64,000 nucleotides of DNA from Candidatus Anammoxibacter sp. (GTDB lineage Bacteria; Planctomycetota; Brocadiia; Brocadiales; Anammoxibacteraceae). The position numbers and the translations under genes were made by a program. The notes under the pieces are model-generated. The model searched no databases. It was given only the letters and a program-made list of their open reading frames with translations, and was not told the DNA's origin. The DNA lies in contig JAIQZQ010000051.1 in NCBI GenBank assembly GCA_021777105.1, positions 36,001 to 100,000 on the forward strand, written 5' to 3'. Of the stretch, positions 21,227 through 31,244 are shown in pieces. Every line of letters begins with the position of its first letter. Position 1 is the first letter of the stretch.

Positions 21227-24200
21227 ATGAAGATTTCAGCTAAAATAATAGTTGCTGCCCTGTTTTTTATGTCGGGGGTTAGCGGTTTGATATATGAGGT
21301 GACGTGGATCAGGATGTTCGGCCACGTATTCGGCATCACAACATACGCCGTCAGCGCCGTTATTGGGGCCTTTTTTGCGGGGTTGGCGTTAGGCGGCTTT
21401 TTAGCCGGAAAGCGCGCGGACATTGCAGGAGCCGGGCCTGTCGATGAAGCGGGAGCTATCGCAAACCCGCATATTAAAAGTCGGCTAATCTTGATTTACG
21501 CATACTTGGAGCTTGGCATCGCGGCCTCGGCGGTAATGGTTTATGCGGCAATGCCGGGCCTGAAAAGCTTGTTTGTGTGGTTTAATCATAGCGCCGGAGG
21601 CTCTCCCGTAACATTAAATATTGCCCGGTTTGTTTTATCGTTTGCCATTTTGCTTATACCTTCGACCCTTATGGGCGCGACATTGCCGATATTAAGCAAG
21701 TTCTTTATAAGCCGGTATCAGAAGGTTAAACAGGGGCTTGGGCTGCTTTACGGCATTAATACTTCAGGCGCGGCGATTGGATGCCTGGCCGCAGGTTTCT
21801 ATCTGGTTGGTACTTTGGGGGTATTTGAAACCATCTGCGTTGGGGCGGCAATAAACCTGGCAATCGGCGTGGCGGCATTAATACTGAACAAAACGAGCGT
21901 TTTTAACATAGCGGATGAAAAAGAGCCGCAAACTGCAACAGAGCATGAACTTGAAGACAAAAATTGCAAACAAAAATCGTCTCGCGCAAAATCAGCCGTA
22001 AAAGAGCGAACTTTAAAAGCGCGTTCAACATTAAAACCAGGCAATGCGACGCGTAAAAATAATGATTTGCCGAAACCGATAATCAACGCGCTTATGATAG
22101 CTTTCGGGGTTTCAGGTTTTACCTCAATTGCTTACGAGATTATATGGACGCGCATGCTCTCTTTAGTATTTTTAAACAGCATTTATAGCTTTACTACAAT
22201 GCTGGTTACTTTTTTGACGGGCATTGCAGTTGGGGCTTTAATCGCCGCAAGATTTTTTAGAAAAGGGGTTAAGCCTATTGCGCTGTTCGGCATAGTGGAG
22301 TTCGGCATCGGGGTTTCAACGATATTGTTGATATTGCTTTTTCATAAAATACCTGATATTTCGGCCTGGCTGGGATCCTCCAACGCCTTTAACGGCGGAG
22401 CTATGACCTGGGGCGGCAATGTTAAAATTGAATTTGCCCTGTCGTTTATGATTATGATTGCGCCCAGCGTGTTGATAGGCATGACGCTGCCTATTGTGGG
22501 TCAAATTATTACAAACGATGTAAAAATCCTTGGACGCAAAATTGGGAGCATTTATTCTATAAACACTGTTGGCGGGATTATTGGGGCGTTGGTTGCGGGC
22601 GTTTTATTAATACCTGCTCTGGGTTTTAAAAATAGCGAGCTTTTGTTAGGGGGAATAAACATTTGCATAGGTTTAATATTCTTATGCATTGCCGATAAGC
22701 GCAACAAGGTTTGGGGCGGCAACGCTCACCCGGCAAGAAAGGTTTTGGCCCCTGTTTTGTGCGTATCGGCCATTGGGATTGGATGTTATTGCTCTTTTAA
22801 AGACATACGGGTGTGGGATAAAAATAACGAGCTGCTATATTATAAGGAGGCTGCGGCCGCCACGGTATCGGTAACGCGCGAAAAAGACGGCAACAGAAAA
22901 CTTGTGGTAAACAACAGGTATACGTTGGGCACAAGCGTGGCCGAGCCGCTCCAACTGCGCATGGGCTACATCCCCCTGCTGCTTCATGGGGAGCCGAAAG
23001 AGACGCTGATAATCGGCATGGGCACGGGCATTACCGCCGCCGCCGCAGTCATGCATGAACAGACGGAGACGGTTAATTGCGTTGAGGTGATATCCGACGT
23101 GGCAAAGGCCGCGCAAAAATATTTTGCTAATGAGAACGGGGCTTTATGGCAAAGCGAAAAACTTAATATAATAATTGGCGACGGCAGAAACCATTTGCTG
23201 CTGAACAAAAAGCAATACGATGTTATCATTTCAGATCTGTTTGTGCCGTACCACGCCGGAGCCGGATCGCTTTACACAAAAGAGCATTTTAATGTATGCA
23301 GGGAGCGTTTGCTTGAGGATGGGCTGTTTTGCCAATGGTTGCCGCTTTACCAGATGTCTGAAAAGGAGTTTAAGGCGATTTGTAAAACATTTACACAGGC
23401 GTTTCCGCATGCAACGCTCTGGTTTTGCAATTTTGAGCGGGGTTTGATATGCGGTTTGATCGGCTCAAATCACAAACAGATGATAGATCCTTTTTATCTT
23501 GCCGGCAATATGAGGGCCGGCAACATGAGAAACAAACTGAAAACCGCCGCTATTGGAGGCCCGAAAGAGCTGTTAAGCCTTTATATAACTGACAAGGGCG
23601 GAATAGAAGCGTTTGCGGAAGAGGGGGCTATAAACACTGATAATCTGCCTGTAATAGAGTTCTTCTCCCCTAAAAACATATTCGCCGGACAGGATAGAGA
23701 CTTAAAGAGCGCAAAAAAAGGGTTCACTCATCCCGGGCTTAAAAATCTTTCAATCGCCGCGAATTTAAAAGGCGACGTCGCCAATGTTGTAAGTTTTAAC
23801 GGTAGAAAATATGCCCGCCCCTCAACTTTAGAATCAAAGGAAGCTGAGAACGCCGAGCTTAAAGACGCGGGCTATTACTCGGACGCGGCGCGCCACATCA
23901 TCGCAGGAATGATATACTTTTATAGAGATATGTTGGCCGAGGCTGAGGAGGAGTACCTGACGGCATGGGAACTTGCGTCCGACCATCTTTATCTGCGAAA
24001 AGTGTTCCAGGACCTTTCGGTAAAATTCTACCGTATGGGGAATTATAAAGAGACGATTTTTATAAACGAAAAGCTTGCCGACGCTGAGGCCGATATTATA
24101 GACCCATATTTACATTTCTATCTTGGGCTCGCTTATCAGGCAGTGGGCGAGGATGTAAACGCTATTTCCGCGTACCGCAACGCAATTGCTTTAAAACCAA

Positions 24201-24307
24201 AAAACATTGCGGCTATACATTATAATATGGGCATTATATATCAAAATCAGGGATTTCATGAAAAGGCGAGCGTAAAATTTGACGAGGCCAAAAAGGCTGC
24301 TCAATAG
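21227..24307 (+). CDS. Membrane-anchored spermidine-synthase-like protein with TPRs
   Basis: 1,026 residues. Residues 1-225 and 285-520 hold two blocks of hydrophobic spans that look like an internal duplication (SGVSGLIYEVTWIRM at 16-30 and SGFTSIAYEIIWTRM at 296-310), separated by a lysine-rich loop (230-285). Residues about 535-780 are a Rossmann methyltransferase-like domain: LIIGMGTGITAAAA (594-607), VEVISDV, GDGRNHL, VIISDLFVPYHAG. This replaces the DSTDP motif of real spermidine synthases. Residues about 880-1020 are TPR helices (AIHYNMGIIYQNQGFHEKA). Known as fused transporter/spermidine synthase-like; its reaction is not established. No strong Shine-Dalgarno before the ATG. Confidence 0.85.
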   Translation: MKISAKIIVAALFFMSGVSGLIYEVTWIRMFGHVFGITTYAVSAVIGAFFAGLALGGFLAGKRADIAGAGPVDEAGAIANPHIKSRLILIYAYLELGIAASAVMVYAAMPGLKSLFVWFNHSAGGSPVTLNIARFVLSFAILLIPSTLMGATLPILSKFFISRYQKVKQGLGLLYGINTSGAAIGCLAAGFYLVGTLGVFETICVGAAINLAIGVAALILNKTSVFNIADEKEPQTATEHELEDKNCKQKSSRAKSAVKERTLKARSTLKPGNATRKNNDLPKPIINALMIAFGVSGFTSIAYEIIWTRMLSLVFLNSIYSFTTMLVTFLTGIAVGALIAARFFRKGVKPIALFGIVEFGIGVSTILLILLFHKIPDISAWLGSSNAFNGGAMTWGGNVKIEFALSFMIMIAPSVLIGMTLPIVGQIITNDVKILGRKIGSIYSINTVGGIIGALVAGVLLIPALGFKNSELLLGGINICIGLIFLCIADKRNKVWGGNAHPARKVLAPVLCVSAIGIGCYCSFKDIRVWDKNNELLYYKEAAAATVSVTREKDGNRKLVVNNRYTLGTSVAEPLQLRMGYIPLLLHGEPKETLIIGMGTGITAAAAVMHEQTETVNCVEVISDVAKAAQKYFANENGALWQSEKLNIIIGDGRNHLLLNKKQYDVIISDLFVPYHAGAGSLYTKEHFNVCRERLLEDGLFCQWLPLYQMSEKEFKAICKTFTQAFPHATLWFCNFERGLICGLIGSNHKQMIDPFYLAGNMRAGNMRNKLKTAAIGGPKELLSLYITDKGGIEAFAEEGAINTDNLPVIEFFSPKNIFAGQDRDLKSAKKGFTHPGLKNLSIAANLKGDVANVVSFNGRKYARPSTLESKEAENAELKDAGYYSDAARHIIAGMIYFYRDMLAEAEEEYLTAWELASDHLYLRKVFQDLSVKFYRMGNYKETIFINEKLADAEADIIDPYLHFYLGLAYQAVGEDVNAISAYRNAIALKPKNIAAIHYNMGIIYQNQGFHEKASVKFDEAKKAAQ

Positions 24308-24374
24308 AAATGAAGATTGGAACGACGATTGTTTTGCGGTGTAACGCGAATTACGTTTTATAACGGAGGATGGA

Positions 24375-24395
24375 GGCGGTTTATCGACCGCTTTT
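24375..24395 (+). terminator. Terminator between converging genes
   Basis: GGCGGT (24375-24380), a short loop, ACCGC (24387-24391) and TTTTA form a stem with a U-run on the plus strand. It overlaps the last codons and stop of the minus-strand receiver gene. It would end transcription of the fused membrane gene. Confidence 0.5.
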
Positions 24396-25187
24396 AATGA
24401 ATCTCTCATCCCATCTTTTTAACATATCCATATCGGCGACTATATTTCCGGTAAGCGTGACTATTATATCCAAAAAATGATAGAGGAAATGCATAAAACC
24501 TTCGGCAATTTCATCCCATGAAATATTTTCAACTCCGGATGCGGCATCGTCTATCTGTATGCCTCCTTCGGTCGCTGTGAAGCCGTCAACAAAGCTATAC
24601 TTTCCTCCAAGCGTTTTTTTTGCTCTTTCCAGAGTGACCTGAAGAGGCATAAATCCCATTATTGGAAAGATTTTGTTCCATATAACGCGATTAAACCCTT
24701 TAGACAAGGCAATCAAAAACCGCGACTTGTCGCCGCCCTCTTTTAAAGATAACAAAAATTCAATCAGCGCAAGGTCGATAACCCCTTTCATATACTTTTT
24801 AGACTGCATGTCGTCAATTATAAACCTTATTCGCTCTGAAAAATAATCAGTTTCAAACGGCTTTAATAAAAAGAGGTCGGCCCCGGAGTCCAATCCGGAA
24901 ATAATATCATTCGGTCTGCCTCGAAAAGTAAGCAATACCAGCGGCACGTTTTTTGTCACTTCATCTGATTTTAGCCTTCGGCAAACCTCAAGGCCTTCTG
25001 TTATGCCGCCCGGAAAATCGGCGTCCAGAATACAAAGATAGTATAAAGAAGGTTTTATCTTAATCTTTGAAAAAGCCTCCTTTAAACTGTAAGCGACGCT
25101 AACGGTGTAGCCGGTCTCTTTCAGCCAGCTTTTAATTACATTTGCCTGTTCTACATCAGGCTCAACTAAAAGTAGGACATTGTCCAT
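24381..25187 (-). CDS. Response regulator with uncharacterised C-terminal domain
   Basis: 268 residues. Residues 1-125 are a receiver: EPD (9-11) supplies acidic residues, LDAD (about 54-57) the phosphoacceptor, LLTF the Thr strand, and LKPF the conserved Lys. Residues about 130-268 form a soluble helical-beta domain that I do not recognise (IEFLLSLKEGGDKSRFLIALSKGFNRVIWNKIFPIMGF, then EGGIQIDDAASGVENISWDEIAEGFMHFLYHFLDI). It is not a known DNA-binding type. It lies just before, and divergent from, the hybrid kinase gene and probably belongs to the signalling cluster. Confidence 0.8.
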   Translation of the reverse strand: MDNVLLLVEPDVEQANVIKSWLKETGYTVSVAYSLKEAFSKIKIKPSLYYLCILDADFPGGITEGLEVCRRLKSDEVTKNVPLVLLTFRGRPNDIISGLDSGADLFLLKPFETDYFSERIRFIIDDMQSKKYMKGVIDLALIEFLLSLKEGGDKSRFLIALSKGFNRVIWNKIFPIMGFMPLQVTLERAKKTLGGKYSFVDGFTATEGGIQIDDAASGVENISWDEIAEGFMHFLYHFLDIIVTLTGNIVADMDMLKRWDERFIKSGR

Positions 25188-25388
25188 ATATTTCCCTGTT
25201 TTTATATTAAAATTTTCTTACAGCCATTTCTCCAAAACCGACGAAAAAAGAGCGTATAACGAATATTTCTCAGATTTTAGAATCCAAAGCCGGAGCGCCC
25301 TGAAAACCGACGCTGGTGTCAAAGTTGCATTATAGCAAAATCGCAAAATCTTCCAAACACAAAATTAACTCAACAAATAGGTATTTCC

Positions 25389-25417
25389 TTGACTATTTAT
25401 GTTATAATATTTAAACT
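25389..25417 (+). promoter_or_regulatory. Possible sigma-70 promoter for the hybrid kinase gene
   Basis: TTGACT (25389-25394), 17 bases, TAAACT (25412-25417). The -10 matches only four of six consensus bases; a nearby TATAAT is too close to the -35 to be used with it. It would give a leader of about 50 bases before 25476. Confidence 0.3.
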
Positions 25418-25475
25418 TTTTAAATTCAGATTCGGTTTTCATAATTTTATATAAGATACTGCGAAACATATAATT

Positions 25476-28400
25476 ATGGCATTATTTAAACGCATAGACA
25501 GAAAGCTGTTGTTTTCGTTTCTAACCATCACAATTTTGTTATTGGTTATCATCACTTTCACTGCTTATTATCGCGCGGTAAATGAAACAAAGAAACAGAC
25601 AATCAATCATCTGCGGCAGACCGCAATCGCCCTGAAAGGGCACTTAAATACATTTTTAACCTCCCAAAAAAACATAGCAAGAGATTTTGCATCCGACAGG
25701 CATATTATTAACAGCCTTAAGGATTTAAGCCTTCCCTACACGGACCGGGCCTCAATCGTAAAGCAATTAAACGAGCATATCACTCTTAACAAAATGTCTT
25801 TATACTCCCCGCGCATACTTGGCATTAGGGTTCTAAACCACGAGGGCATAGTGGTATTTGCCACGAATAAGACAACAATAGGGGCGGACACATCTAATAA
25901 AGATTACTTTGCCATGGTAAAAAGCGAAGGTTTTTTAGGAGATATCCATTTTTCCGAAACATTTTTTGAGCCTGTATTTGAAGTTTCGGCGCCTATTATT
26001 GACAAAAAGACCGGCGATTTCCACGGCGTAATCGTAAACACTATGAGCGGCAGCTCGCTTGCGGATATAACGCGTAGCCATTGGATTGAAGAGTACGAAA
26101 AAGTCTCGACCGGTTCGTTGTTTAGCGCGTATTATTACGGAACCTCTAAAAATGATAATGCCGCAGAGCAAAAAGACGACCTGCCTTTTTCCAACTCAAC
26201 CGAAGATATTTATATAGTAAATGGAAATAAAAAGATGATTACCGTTTCCAGATTTCAGGAAAACGCCGTTTTAAAGCAGGAAGTAGACACGGAGCCGGTC
26301 AGAAAGGCCCTGAATGACGGCGAGGAGATGGTCGGCATATATGATGACTATAGAGGGGAGTCAATTATTGGCGCTTCAATATATGTTGGCGAGCTGAAAT
26401 GGGTGATCCTGGCTGAAAAAGACGTTGCGGAAACCTTTGCGCCGTTATTTAGATTAAAAGCTCAATTGATAACGTTGGGCATTGTCGCGTTCGGCATTGT
26501 TATTTTTGTGTCATCTGTAGTCGCCAGAAAGATATCCCTGCCTATCAGAAACCTCTCAATCGCCACAATAAAAAGGGCGGAAGGCGATATGGGGCACAGG
26601 CTTGAGGAAACAGACGATGATGAGTTAGGGGCTTTATCCTCGTCGTTTAATAAAATGTGCGACGATATCCAGAAAGTAACCGTCTCTAAAGACTATATGG
26701 AAAAGGTTTTTCACGGCATACATGAATCCCTTATTATCACCGGCATAAATTTCGAGATAAAAAAGATAAATCCCGCAACTCTGGATATGCTGGGTTATAA
26801 AAGGGATGAAGATCTGATAGATAAACCGGTTTCCACTATCTTCGCAAAGGATATGCCGTTTCTGGATGCATTGGGTTTGCAGGAGTTGATTAAGCACGAC
26901 CACGCGCTTATCAATCACGAGGGAGCTTATAAAGCAAAAAACGGCGAAAACGTGCCGGTAAACATATCCGCCTCTATAATAAGGGAATGCAAACATAAAA
27001 AACATCCTGATGATTGCCCGAATTTCAGTTTGTTGTCTTCATGCAGTTCATGCAAAGCGGTAAATATTGTTATTGTCGCCCGCGACATGCGCCAGATTAA
27101 CGCCCTGATCCAAAAAGAGAGGGAGCGTGTATTTGAGCTTAAAACCATACAGGAAATTTCAATGCAATTGGGATACACTTTGAATTACGATGACCTGTTT
27201 AAGCTCATACTTAACCCGCTGCACACCGCCATAAACTTTGACATTGCCGGAGCTGTGCTTTGCAACGACCCGGACGACCTGATTTACATAAGACACACAA
27301 AACCTATCGGCAATGAGATGCTTGGGTATTACAAAAATTCTCTCATGGAGACTTTCATTAAACTTTCCGGAAACAACCATAAAGAGTGCCGAAAAGAGAT
27401 AGTAGACATCACCGGCCAGGACCTGGCCGATAAAGATGGAAGCCCGGCGGTTAACGAACAGTTAAATGACAAAATCAAATCATACTTTAATGTGCCTTTA
27501 ATAGTAAAAGGGAACATAGTCGGCATTATAAATATATCGTCATTCAACGAAAACGCGTTTGAGGCCAACCACATCAGGATGTTGTACACTGTGGCAAATC
27601 AGGTCACAATTTCAATTCAGCATCTGATCTCATTAATTGAGCATGAAAAAGGGAAACTGGCTTCAATTTTAAGAGATATGGTCGACGGCGTAATTATGAT
27701 TGACCCAAGGGGCGTAATCGACATGGTAAACCCCGCCGGCGAAAAACTGCTAAAACCTTTGAGCGTCAGCAAACAAGGCGAGCCTATAGCGCATCTTGGA
27801 GATTACTTTTTAAAAGAGCCTATGCAGTTGGTTTTAAGCAATAAGAAAGATTATATCTCTCAAAAACTAACTATCACCAACGAAATGGGCCAAATGACGT
27901 TTTCAATGATTTTGGCCCCAATAAGAGGCGAAGGGCAGAATGTAGGAGTGGTAATAGTGCTTAGAGACGTCACTAACGAGACCAACCTTCAGCAACAACT
28001 TTTACACGCTGAAAAGCTATCTACAATCGGCGAAATGGTATCAGGCATTGCGCATGAAATAAACAATCCTTTAGCCGGCGTTATGGGCCTGACCCAATTG
28101 TTGCAGATACAGCCGGGGCTTTCCGACAATGTCCGGAAAAATGTGGACAAAATTTTTTCCTACACCGACCGCGCCAGACGCATTATACAAAATTTGCTGA
28201 CATTTGCCAGGGCGCATAAACCTGAAAAAATACCTGTTGCCGTTAATCAGCTGATAGAGCAAACCATAGAGATGCATGAATACAACATGAAAACAAACGA
28301 CATTGAGATAGTAAAGGATTTTGATATGAGGGTGCCTGAAATAATCGCTGATATGTACCAGCTACAGCAGGTTTATTTTAATATCATAAACAATGCTTAT

Positions 28401-29108
28401 CAGGCGTTGGTGGAATATGACGGCAAAAAGGTGTTTACCGTAGCAACGAAAATACAGGGAGAGTTTATAATAACATCCCTTCATAACTCTGGGCAAGGGA
28501 TATCAAATGATATTATTAAGAAAATGTTTAATCCGTTTTTCACAACAAAAGAGGTCGGCAAAGGAACAGGCATGGGACTTAGCGTCTCTTACGGGATAAT
28601 TAAAGAGCATGACGGCGATATTTACGTGACCAGCAAAAAAGGCGAAGGCGTCACTTTTTATGTCAAGCTGCCTCTAAAAAGCGAAGGATTTGGCGAGATA
28701 AGCGCCGTCCATAAAATTGAAGAAGCCGTGACAAAAGTGCCGAACATGAATATACTTATTGTGGACGATGAAAAAACAGTGGCTGACTCAATCTCTTCAT
28801 TGCTTCAAACGGAAGGGCACCTTTGCGATGTGGCTATGAAAGTTGACGACGCAATTGACAAACTGGCCGCAAACAGTTACGACATTATAATAAGCGATGT
28901 AAAAATGCCGGGCCTTGGCGGCAAGGAGTTTTACGCTTATATAAAACTACATAAGCCGGATCTGGAAAAGAGGTTCATAGCGGTAACCGGAGACGTGATG
29001 AATCCTGACACCAAATCGTTCGTGGAAGACAACAACATTATTTGCATAACCAAGCCTTTCACATTTAACGACCTTAAAGTGTCTGTCGCTAAAGCTTCTA
29101 ATTGTTAA
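25476..29108 (+). CDS. Hybrid sensor histidine kinase (dCache-HAMP-PAS-GAF-PAS-HK-REC)
   Basis: 1,210 residues. Membrane span at about 10-32; periplasmic dCache sensor 35-325; second span 332-350; HAMP 350-402; PAS 405-545 carrying four cysteines (505, 514, 523, 526); GAF 560-720; PAS 725-835; HisKA with His860 in SGIAHEINNPL; HATPase 955-1068 with N-box NIINNAYQAL and GKGTGMGLS; receiver 1091-1210 with Asp1141 in ISDVKMPG. It autophosphorylates on His and relays to its own receiver. First gene of the forward-reading chemosensory cluster; its sensor shares motifs with the MCP at 31948 (VLKQ.VDT.PV, GIY.DYR). Ligand unknown. Confidence 0.92.
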   Translation: MALFKRIDRKLLFSFLTITILLLVIITFTAYYRAVNETKKQTINHLRQTAIALKGHLNTFLTSQKNIARDFASDRHIINSLKDLSLPYTDRASIVKQLNEHITLNKMSLYSPRILGIRVLNHEGIVVFATNKTTIGADTSNKDYFAMVKSEGFLGDIHFSETFFEPVFEVSAPIIDKKTGDFHGVIVNTMSGSSLADITRSHWIEEYEKVSTGSLFSAYYYGTSKNDNAAEQKDDLPFSNSTEDIYIVNGNKKMITVSRFQENAVLKQEVDTEPVRKALNDGEEMVGIYDDYRGESIIGASIYVGELKWVILAEKDVAETFAPLFRLKAQLITLGIVAFGIVIFVSSVVARKISLPIRNLSIATIKRAEGDMGHRLEETDDDELGALSSSFNKMCDDIQKVTVSKDYMEKVFHGIHESLIITGINFEIKKINPATLDMLGYKRDEDLIDKPVSTIFAKDMPFLDALGLQELIKHDHALINHEGAYKAKNGENVPVNISASIIRECKHKKHPDDCPNFSLLSSCSSCKAVNIVIVARDMRQINALIQKERERVFELKTIQEISMQLGYTLNYDDLFKLILNPLHTAINFDIAGAVLCNDPDDLIYIRHTKPIGNEMLGYYKNSLMETFIKLSGNNHKECRKEIVDITGQDLADKDGSPAVNEQLNDKIKSYFNVPLIVKGNIVGIINISSFNENAFEANHIRMLYTVANQVTISIQHLISLIEHEKGKLASILRDMVDGVIMIDPRGVIDMVNPAGEKLLKPLSVSKQGEPIAHLGDYFLKEPMQLVLSNKKDYISQKLTITNEMGQMTFSMILAPIRGEGQNVGVVIVLRDVTNETNLQQQLLHAEKLSTIGEMVSGIAHEINNPLAGVMGLTQLLQIQPGLSDNVRKNVDKIFSYTDRARRIIQNLLTFARAHKPEKIPVAVNQLIEQTIEMHEYNMKTNDIEIVKDFDMRVPEIIADMYQLQQVYFNIINNAYQALVEYDGKKVFTVATKIQGEFIITSLHNSGQGISNDIIKKMFNPFFTTKEVGKGTGMGLSVSYGIIKEHDGDIYVTSKKGEGVTFYVKLPLKSEGFGEISAVHKIEEAVTKVPNMNILIVDDEKTVADSISSLLQTEGHLCDVAMKVDDAIDKLAANSYDIIISDVKMPGLGGKEFYAYIKLHKPDLEKRFIAVTGDVMNPDTKSFVEDNNIICITKPFTFNDLKVSVAKASNC

Positions 29109-29126
29109 AGCCATAATAGGTTAAAC

Positions 29127-29576
29127 ATGAAAAAACCTGAACGTTTAATTGTTTTCCTGCTGGATGATCGTCAATATGCGTTAGACCTTTCAGTAGTTGA
29201 AATGGTCGTGCGCGCGGTTGAAATAACGCCTTTGCCTAAGGCGCCTGCGGTTGTTTACGGACTGATCAATGTAAAAGGGATTCTTGCCCCGGCGCTGAAC
29301 ATTCGTAAACGGTTTAATTTGCCTGAGAAAGATTTAAACCTTAAAGACCAAATAATTATCGCTCGCGCAAAAAACAGGACGGTCGCCATGGTTGTCGACG
29401 CGGTTCAAAATGTTATCGAAAGCGCTGAGCTGGAGGTTGTTAAGCCTGAAACCGTTATAGACGATCTGGAGCATGTCGCCGGCATTGTTAAATTAAACGG
29501 AGATATGGTTTTTATCCACGATCTTGACAACTTTCTCTATCCTGACGAAGAGGAAATGTTGCAGGAGGCAATTTAA
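29127..29576 (+). CDS. cheW: CheW-like coupling protein
   Basis: 149 residues, the length of a single CheW domain. Beta-strand pattern LIVFLLDDRQYALDLSVVEMVVR, VYGLINVKGILAPALNIRKRF, MVVDAVQNVIE, HVAGIVKLNGDMVFIHDLD. CheW links receptors to CheA. It starts 18 bases after the kinase stop, so it is co-transcribed. A second CheW is at 31245. Confidence 0.92.
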   Translation: MKKPERLIVFLLDDRQYALDLSVVEMVVRAVEITPLPKAPAVVYGLINVKGILAPALNIRKRFNLPEKDLNLKDQIIIARAKNRTVAMVVDAVQNVIESAELEVVKPETVIDDLEHVAGIVKLNGDMVFIHDLDNFLYPDEEEMLQEAI

Positions 29577-29649
29577 CCGGAAAACGCTTTCAGCCGGCTA
29601 TTGCCGCGGGAACAGTTGAAGCCGCCGATATTTTCAGCAAACAATATAT

Positions 29650-31236
29650 ATGTCAAATTCTCTAAAAATTAACCAAAGCAAAAACCCGCGCGAAATTCCC
29701 GAGGAGCTTCTTTCACAACTTAGCGGATGGATTGCGGAAGAGATGGGATTGAATTTCCCCCAAAAGAGGTGGAACGATCTTGAGCGCATAATCAACCAAG
29801 CGGGCAAAGTTCTGGAATTTGATAACATTGAGCGGTTTGCCGGTGAAATTTTAGCCTCATCTCTGAATAAAAACCAGCGCGAGACGTTGCTGCAGCTTTT
29901 TTCCATAGGCGAAACATATTTTTTCAGAGAAAAAACGGCTCTGAATATTTTTGAGCAACATATACTTCAAAAGCTGATTCAATCCCGCAAAAGCGGCAAA
30001 AAAAAACTAAAAATATGGTGCGCCGCATGCTCATCCGGTGAAGAACCTTACACACTGGCAATCATTATATCCCGGCATCTTCTTGATTTTAGAGATTGGG
30101 ATATTTCCATTATAGGAACTGATATTAACAAAGACCTTTTAAAAAAAGCCAGGAACGGCATATACAGGGATTGGTCGTTCCGCGACACTGATGAAAATAT
30201 AAAAAAACAATATTTTGTTAAGATAAAAGAAGGCCAATACCAAATATCCCCTGATATAAAAAGAATGGCGACATTTTCGCATATAAATCTGGTAAAAAGC
30301 CCTTTTCATAATTCTCCCTATGCCGCGAATTCTATTTTAAACAATACGGACGGCATAGATGTTATTTTCTGCCGAAATGTATTCATCTATTTTACACCTC
30401 AACAAATTGACAATGTTGTTAACAAACTTTACGGTTCCCTTGTTGACGGCGGTTATCTAATAGTAAGCCCAACTGAAACATCTTCGATCTCTCATCCGAA
30501 GCTGGTAGATCTTCACTTTCCCGGATGCGCGCTGTTTAAGAAAGATGTAAACAAGTCCAATGTTATTGACAACTCCGGTATTAAAACAGACATTTTTAGC
30601 GACGGCTCTTTTACAGGAGCTTCGAGCCTGGACCTTCCTGAACTATCAGGGCCAACATCTTTTGACGCCCTTTCAACCACCAAAATTGGCGATGATTTTA
30701 ATCAACCTGAAACATTAAATGCAATAGAGGAAGATCACACAAAAGATTATTACTCAAAGGCGTTGAATCTTTATAAGAATGGGAGCTATGACGAGGCAAT
30801 AAGACTTTTACATGAGTTTATTGCGCATAATCAGGATTGCCTTAAAGCCTTTACCCTTTTGGCAAAGGCTTGCGCAAATCTGGGGAAATTTGACGATGCT
30901 CTAAAATGGAACGACAAAGCTTTGAAGCAAGACAAAATGAACCCTATTTGTCATTATTTAAAGGCCTCTATATTGCAGGAGCAAGGCCGGCATGACGATG
31001 TTGTAAAGTCATTAAAGCGAACGATTTACCTGGATCATGAATTTGTTTTAGCTCATTTTATGCTAGGCAGCCTTTGCAATCAACAGGGAAAGTCAAGCGA
31101 GTCCGAAAAACATTTTAAAAATACGCGAACAATTTTAAACAACTATAAATCCAACGAAATCCTCCCGCATTCAGAAGGCATGACAGCGGGGCGTCTTGCT
31201 GAAATTATTAACTCATTGACTCAAAATAGAAATTAA
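29650..31236 (+). CDS. cheR: CheR methyltransferase with C-terminal TPRs
   Basis: 528 residues. Residues about 15-285 are the CheR receptor methyltransferase: N-terminal helices, FSIGETYFFREKTAL, SAM motif KIWCAACSSGEEPYTLA, DINKDLLKKAR, and IFCRNVFIYFTPQQ. Residues about 370-500 are tetratricopeptide repeats (CLKAFTLLAKACANLGKFDDALKW and NPICHYLKASILQEQGRHDDVVKSL). It methylates glutamates of chemoreceptors using SAM. CheR-TPR fusions are typical of chemosensory systems that control functions other than swimming. Confidence 0.93.
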   Translation: MSNSLKINQSKNPREIPEELLSQLSGWIAEEMGLNFPQKRWNDLERIINQAGKVLEFDNIERFAGEILASSLNKNQRETLLQLFSIGETYFFREKTALNIFEQHILQKLIQSRKSGKKKLKIWCAACSSGEEPYTLAIIISRHLLDFRDWDISIIGTDINKDLLKKARNGIYRDWSFRDTDENIKKQYFVKIKEGQYQISPDIKRMATFSHINLVKSPFHNSPYAANSILNNTDGIDVIFCRNVFIYFTPQQIDNVVNKLYGSLVDGGYLIVSPTETSSISHPKLVDLHFPGCALFKKDVNKSNVIDNSGIKTDIFSDGSFTGASSLDLPELSGPTSFDALSTTKIGDDFNQPETLNAIEEDHTKDYYSKALNLYKNGSYDEAIRLLHEFIAHNQDCLKAFTLLAKACANLGKFDDALKWNDKALKQDKMNPICHYLKASILQEQGRHDDVVKSLKRTIYLDHEFVLAHFMLGSLCNQQGKSSESEKHFKNTRTILNNYKSNEILPHSEGMTAGRLAEIINSLTQNRN

Positions 31237-31244
31237 GGCGGCAA

